A stretch of DNA of 64,000 nucleotides from Liolophura sinensis (taxonomy: Eukaryota > Mollusca > Polyplacophora > Chitonida > Chitonidae). A program made the translations under genes and the position numbers. The first letter of the stretch is position 1. Every line of letters begins with the position of its first letter. The stretch is from NCBI RefSeq assembly GCF_032854445.1, contig NC_088305.1:18277717-18341716 (forward strand). The letters are read 5' to 3'. Shown here piece after piece: positions 58,531-64,000 of the stretch. The notes under the pieces were generated by a model. The model was not told the origin of the DNA. It did no database searches and worked only from the letters and a program-made list of their open reading frames with translations.

Positions 58531-59812
58531 ATATATTAATTTAATATGCAAGAAATGTCTAAAACACATATATTTGTATGTAAACGTTTTGCTTATATCT
58601 TACATTAAATTCCTAAATCTGAAATAACTTATATTAAAAGTATAAAAATGATTTGTTAAGATGGAAGACCAAATTCGAACAAAAATTTATTTAACAGACG
58701 TCTCATCCTCATTTAGAGCATATTTATTCATAAATGAAGAAAATGTCCATTATATCAAAAGAGAGGCCCAAATTAACTAGCACACAAACTTTATTTTTAA
58801 AGACTTTTTTCTTATAAAGAAGAATTTCTCCTATTATTACAAAAAAACTTATCGTAGGTTTTCTTGAAAGGCTTGATTGCTCTGTGCAATCCTAACCACG
58901 CCATAAAAGATCTTTCAACAAACTGCCATGCCGTTTGAAAGTCAGTGAATCGCACAATGGATGCACCAAATTATTATTCAGCTTATTATTCAGGTAAAAA
59001 TTGTGTGAACAAAACCTAAGTAACGATTTATACGTGGACAAATAAGAGCTATTCCAACATTATCCGTCGTATTTAGAGGAGAGCAACTTTTGTGACGTCA
59101 GTATACTTGAAAACCCACTAAATACGTATGGTTCATAAAGTCCACTTCATAAAATTCAAATATTTCCATGCATGTCTTATCTTTACAAAAATCTAAAAGA
59201 GAAATAAACGTACACATCCTTTTAAGATATTCCTCTGATGAACTTGTTTTTTTTTTTTAATTTTCTCTAATTTTTAGTTTAAACCACTGGCTGTAAGAAA
59301 ACGCGTCTGTTTTAACTCCATTTATCACGTGTGTGTATACGTGTGCTTGCGGAGTGTTAATCATGAACCTGTGACGTAGAGTAGAGTACAGTCTGTAGGT
59401 TATTGTTTTTGGCCATCCTAACAGAGTAGTCTATTGATTAGTTTGTTTTTTGGTCGCTCTGACCTAAATCTGTCTGGAGCTGAACTCCTGCATACACAAT
59501 TTGTGCACGTGTCGTTCGCTCAAGTAAGCAAAAACAAAACATAGTTGGGAAGGGTAATCTGAAACAGGAGTGGCTTCAGGCTGTTTGTTACAGACAAGTT
59601 TACAGTATAAAATGTGAATCAAATATATTCCAAAAAAAGGTCTATTTGCTCTATTTTATCTCGACCTCATTTTATACACTTTACACATATTTTTGCTCCG
59701 TCTTTTGCCGGTATCACCGTTTTCTGTTTCTCAAAGTGACTAAATATCCAAGTCATTTCACTTATCACAGGGAAACACACATATTCTTGACAATGAGACT
59801 TTATAAACCATT
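58528..59812. other. Gene-free A+T-rich stretch
   Basis: No supported gene or recognised repeat. Confidence 0.45.
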
Positions 59813-60000
59813 GACCAGCTCATGCTGGCTTCCTCTACGGCAGTAAGTGGGAAGGTCTGTCACCAACCTGCGGATGGTCGTGGGTTTTCCCCGGGCTCTG
59901 CCCGGTTTCCACCCACCATAATGCTGGCCGCTGTCGTATAAGTGAAATATTCTTGAGTACGGCGTAAAATACCAATCAAATTAATAAATAAATAAATAAA
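59813..60000 (+). mobile_element. tRNA-derived SINE, 5'-truncated
   Basis: Body from CCAGCTCATGCTGGCTTCC to an AATAAATAAATAAATAAA tail. The sequence before it is unrelated. Confidence 0.9.
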
Positions 60001-60660
60001 CGTGTTAAATCTGTATAACTTGACTGTTAACATTTCGAAATGTAATCAATGTTTCGGTGGTTTGCAAGCTGTAAAATATAACGCTGGATGAATTTAAGTT
60101 TTATAATGTTGACTACAACAAATAAAATTGTTAACTTGCCCGAATTTAAATTTCTGACATTTTTGAAAGTGTTCATCTGTGCTTGCTATACCATTAACAG
60201 CGTCTTTTCTTTAACAACTTTTACGTTGTGTGCAGATCATGTGACGCTATGTACATGAAGTTCAATCCTGGTAATTTTAACTTTCTTTCAGCTGAGGTCA
60301 ATTCTAAAGTTAAAAATACCACTCTCCCGAAACCAGTCCTTCCTATTATATTATAATTTGTACCAATAGTTTGTCGTAGAAAAAAGAATATTGCTTCTTA
60401 TTATTATTTTATTAACAGCCATAGTTCAATGAATTGAATTTTACCATACACTGCAAGCCCTCTGACGGGGATTAAGAGATTGACTAATAGTATATAAAAT
60501 ATCCGATATCCGAAATTTAAGTGACCAACCAAAAGGAGGGCAAACTGAATGTAAATATAAATCTGTTTTTACCAGCTTAAAATATTTAGGTTAATAAAAT
60601 GTGGTGGTAAAATCTTCTAAGGATGTTTTCATAGCCGATGTAATAGTCAGTATCTCTTTT

Positions 60661-60765
60661 ACTTATTTATTTATTTCACTGGCGTTTTACGATGTATTTT
60701 TCACTTATTCGACGACAGCCAGCATGATGATGGGGATGGGCCTCGGTAGCCGAAGTGTTTAGCTC
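60661..60765 (-). mobile_element. Degenerate SINE fragment
   Basis: Minus-strand tail-like TTATTTATTTCACTGGCGTTTTACG and CAGCCAGCATGATG of the body, then a head-like plus-strand fragment GGGCCTCGGTAGCCGAAG. Heavily decayed. Confidence 0.55.
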
Positions 60766-61599
60766 TTATTATGATGACTAAAACCAAAAGACATCTAAAA
60801 CACAATGTACATCATAAAATGTTGATTTTTGCCGATTTCTGATGTCCAAAGTACAACACTACTCATTGTCAATGTCTGCTAAGATTCTAATACATTCTTC
60901 CCACGCACGATGCACTTAAACATTGCGAAATATGTTTTGACGGCTGCAGTGAAGCGTATAATTATAAGTACCTTCCCTTCGGCTTTGCGTGACTTCTCAG
61001 TGTACAAACAAGACAATAAAACCTACTACGTCACATATCGCCAACAATCTTGCGCTGGAGCATCAGCTTAATCCCACAATGTGTTTAGAAGTTCCGATGA
61101 ATGAAAGTTTTTTCTTTACCAATTTGACCCCATCGAAAGATACTGTATAAAAAGCTCAAGATGAAGTGTGATTTGGAGAAGCCGTTAACACACGATTATC
61201 TTATGTTGTACTTACATAAACCACTTACATTCACGTAATGTTTTCAGTTGATTTTTCCTGTGATAATTAATTAAAAATTTAGCGTCAGTAGCTTAAGGAG
61301 ATTAAAACTTTAATGAACTTAACAATGCAACGAAGAATAAACCAAGATTTTATTTTAAATAATGCAAGCAGAATGAACGATGGAGAGTGGAGCCACTGAA
61401 CTGTGACCAGTTGCAAACACCCCGAGGCAATCAGTCGTGGCGTAGACTTACATTCCTTTGTTATGCGGGCGTAAGGTCACGGGCAGTCTGGTACACAAAA
61501 AAAACGTTTCATTCACCAGGCAGTTCACCCTCGAAACAAAATTGACCAAAATCCGCCTGCAGCGATGTCTTAATTAAATAGTACCGGAACTGATAATTC

Positions 61600-61607
61600 T
61601 GACGTCA
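61600..61607 (+). promoter_or_regulatory. CRE palindrome upstream of gene C
   Basis: Perfect TGACGTCA, 23 bp before the TATA box, as in gene D. A second TGACGTCA overlaps the start codon at 61724-61731. Confidence 0.6.
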
Positions 61608-61630
61608 CCAAGCCTTGTTCTCTGATAGTA

Positions 61631-61636
61631 TATAAA
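61631..61636 (+). promoter_or_regulatory. TATA box of gene C
   Basis: TATAAA within AGTATATAAAGAGTG, 87 bp before the first codon, identical to the gene D context. Confidence 0.75.
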
Positions 61637-61722
61637 GAGTGACAATTTTGCTGGATGAACAGAAACTGCGACGACAGACTCCTACAAGAAACCGAGATAC
61701 ACCAGAAGCTGATATAACCAGG

Positions 61723-64000
61723 ATGACGTCATCACCACTGATCACCGCGGTACTGGGCCTGCTGTTTTGCTGTCTGGGTGTCAACGGTTTTTATCAACCA
61801 GTAACCTCTACACAGTTCGATGGTAAGTTCCCGGAAAATCTGTCGTTTATTTCTCTTCGAAACCATGATATTGTTTATTACCTGTTTAAAACTCGCTGGT
61901 ATTTTCAGGAATGTTTTTAGGAGCAACTTTATTTCGGAAATGATTTGCTGTAGGCCTATTGAGTAACTTTTAGAATTTGCGTTTACCACAATGTCAAGTG
62001 GTATATGTATTTCTTTCCTCATAATCATATATTTCAAGATTGTTTCTACATTTCATTTTCCACAGCCCTCAGCACAGCGGTGTCCAACCACCTGGGTTCA
62101 TTGCTACAGATTGACCTGGAGGCCATGAACGACACCATCAACAGACTGAGTCCAGCTGTGTCCAGCTGTCTGAGTTCAATCGAGACAGAACAGGAAGCCT
62201 GTGTCCAGTGTGTCAACACATCCTGTCAAGCAAGGTGAGAAGCCAACCATAGAGTTTTGAAAGTTCCTACAATACTCATTACAAATTTTTTTGTAACTTC
62301 TCCTCTCCTTATCACATACTGCCATGCTACTGTTTGATGTTCTACTGCAAGTCGTCCAAACAGAAAACCAATAAAAAGATGGTTTCTTTTAGTGAATTTT
62401 ACACATGATCAATTCAAAACTACTTTGGTTTTTTGATTGTTTCCTTTGGTACCATAAGAAGTATTTTCTGGGCCCCGCTAGGTTAAGCCGATTGTACATG
62501 TAAGCAGAGCACTATCTCTTGAACCTTGACCAATAAGGTCGTGTGTTCAAATCCAACACTCGCTCTGTCGGCAGGTTTAACAGGTGGCTAAAAGCGCAGG
62601 TCCCCCGCCCCCCCACAATTAAGTAAAAAGTGGGTGCTGTTTCATGTAATTCACGAAAATACGATTTATATAAAAAAAACAAACAAACAAAAAAAATGTA
62701 TTCTTAAATGATGATTCTTCTTCAGCCATCATTTATATCGCCGATAAAATATGCTACATTTGACTCTGCTTGACAAAACCTTCAGGATAGCTGTTTTCTT
62801 ACTGAATTTTCTCTAATTGACTGTTTTCTCCATGTTTCTCTAGAGTGGATGCCCTTCAATGTACAACATACCACCCCACACCCTCGTATTCCAGCTGTAG
62901 TGTCAAGGCTGTCTGTGACATCAAGGGTGTTCTGCAGAAGGCGGAAGTCGCTGTTGTGGTGATTGGTGACGCCATTAAAAAGATCGCAGAGAATGTCGTC
63001 GGTGCCATCAAGAAGGTGGCAGAAAATGCCATCAGTAAAATTGGTGACGGATTCAAGGATGCTGGAAACGCTATAAAGAATGTGGCCAACAATGTCGCAT
63101 CAGGTGTGGAACAAACAGCCAACAAAGTCGCAGCGGGTGTGGAAAATGTGGCCAAGGAAGTTGGGAATGCAGTTGTTAAAGGTGCAGAAGCTGTTGGCAA
63201 CGTTGTGAAAGACGGCGTGAACAAAGTCAAGGACTTCTTCAGTAAGTCATCTGAACTTTTAGATTTGCAGGGACATTGTTAAAGTATGAGGGAAAGTTGG
63301 CGTTAAGTGCAGCTGTTTGATGAAAAACATACCGTTCTCTTCAGCAGTAACTCTTGTTCACCAATAAAATTAAGTGTGATATCTGTCTGACATTACAAGT
63401 GTGTACATAAATATTATTTCTGTCTTCTAGATGGTCTTGGTCGCAAAAAGAGGCAAGCCCAAACTGAGCCCGTGTGTGAGAACTTTGCCCAGGACGAAGG
63501 TGCGTGTCTATTCTACAAGAGCCAGTGTCAAAGCTGTGCCTATTTCGAATCTGGGACCACAGAGCTGACAGCCGAGAACTTAATCAGCGGAGGTAAGCCT
63601 CAAACAACTTTTCTCAGGCAACTTCAAGAGATATCTAAACAATAAAAATAGTTGAGAGGTTGGTAGAAAGGTTTCTTCTTCTGTCTTTAGCTTGTTCTCA
63701 CGTTATAAAATGCCACAGTTTTAACAAAATGTGAGATTTATGTCTGTATTTATAGCAACCGGGGAGAATAAAAACTAAATGTGTACAGAACCAATTTTTA
63801 TATATTCCAATGGCCACATCAGTTATCTAGCATTATTTTTCAAATTTTCCCTTTGTTCACAGTGTGTGGTCAATCTGAGCTGAACAACTATCTGACCATG
63901 TCAGCCGCCATTTCACGTATAGATCAGCTGATTGAGGTGGCTCAGAATTTCACGCTTTTGTCGGTAAGTCTGAGATAAACAATATTGAGCATATTGGCTT
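61723..64000 (+). CDS. Gene C: secreted clusterin-like protein, cut by the window end
   Basis: Exons 61723-61822, 62066-62234, 62844-63241, 63431-63592, 63863-63963; exon 6 lies beyond the window. Exon lengths and phases equal those of genes D and E. The start ATG at 61723 gives a signal peptide of about 22 residues; the frame is open further upstream to 61639 without an ATG. All cysteines of exons 2-5, the eight 11-residue helical repeats of exon 3 and the RKKR furin motif are intact. The mature protein is almost identical to gene D. Intron 5 begins with GTAAGT and resembles that of D to the last base shown. Expected full length is about 370 residues. Function is inferred as for genes A and D. 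Confidence 0.87.
62455..62700 (+). mobile_element. tRNA-like SINE in intron 2 of gene C
   Basis: Contains GTGTTCAAATCCAA (B-box-like) and ends in an A+C-rich tail near 62665-62697. Inverted counterpart of 39705-39905 in gene D, with a C-rich run added near 62599-62614. Confidence 0.65.

Larger units (their letters stand above)
60285..64000 (+). repeat. Inverted duplication block containing gene C (partner of the D block)
   Basis: Reverse complement of the region from about 42775 down to 38400. It includes the far flank, the promoter, all exons and introns present in the window and the intron 2 SINE. Identity is very high in exons and introns alike, so the duplication or a conversion event is recent. 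The arms are separated by about 17.5 kb. Confidence 0.85.

Noticed and set aside
61639-61722. Upstream extension of the gene C open frame (and the same for D at 40651-40734)
   Set aside because: The extension has no ATG, overlaps the expected transcription start just after the TATA box, and would bury the signal peptide. The ATG at 61723 fits the signal peptide and all copies.

Overview
The window is eukaryotic nuclear DNA from an animal. Its genes have spliced exons with GT-AG introns, it is A+T-rich, and it carries about twenty copies of a tRNA-derived SINE. From memory, that SINE resembles the conserved-body SINEs of molluscs and other lophotrochozoans, so a marine lophotrochozoan (mollusc-like) is the best guess; this was not checked. 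There is one 200-base assembly gap at 13956-14155.

Layout. 1-5060: gene-free sequence with SINEs and a perfect 64-bp inverted repeat. 5063-13955: five tandem copies of a roughly 1.8-kb noncoding unit, ending at the gap. 14156-25730: mostly gene-poor sequence with MITE-like elements, SINEs and a (TA)n tract, plus one intact 305-codon ORF (17633-18550) for a type II membrane, glycosyltransferase-like protein. 25735-64000: a cluster of one small secreted-protein family with five gene copies and one decayed copy.

The cluster is the main content. In order: relic F (minus, 25735-27870), gene A (plus, 29959-33320), gene D (minus, 37805-40650), gene E (minus, 45524-48099), gene B (plus, 52301-55473) and gene C (plus, 61723 to beyond the window end). 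All five genes share six exons with identical intron phases (1, 2, 1, 1, 0). Each encodes a signal peptide, a helix ending in C-x10-C-x2-C-x4-C-x8-C, a long 11-residue-periodic amphipathic helical region, a furin site (RRRR or RKKR), C-x9-C-x6-C-x2-C, and a C-terminal domain. The two cysteine clusters, their order, and the cleavage site just before the second one match vertebrate clusterin (apolipoprotein J), an extracellular chaperone and lipid-binding protein. I infer that this is a tandem family of clusterin-like secreted proteins in which the middle is a synuclein/LEA/apolipoprotein-like 11-mer helix.

The cluster grew by segmental duplication. F+A corresponds to E+B as head-to-head pairs. 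D and E lie in direct duplicated blocks. D and C lie in nearly identical inverted blocks. A/B and C/D/E form two subfamilies with different promoters, furin sites and last exons. Copy B carries single-base homopolymer length differences that break its reading frame, so it is either a young pseudogene or contains sequence errors.
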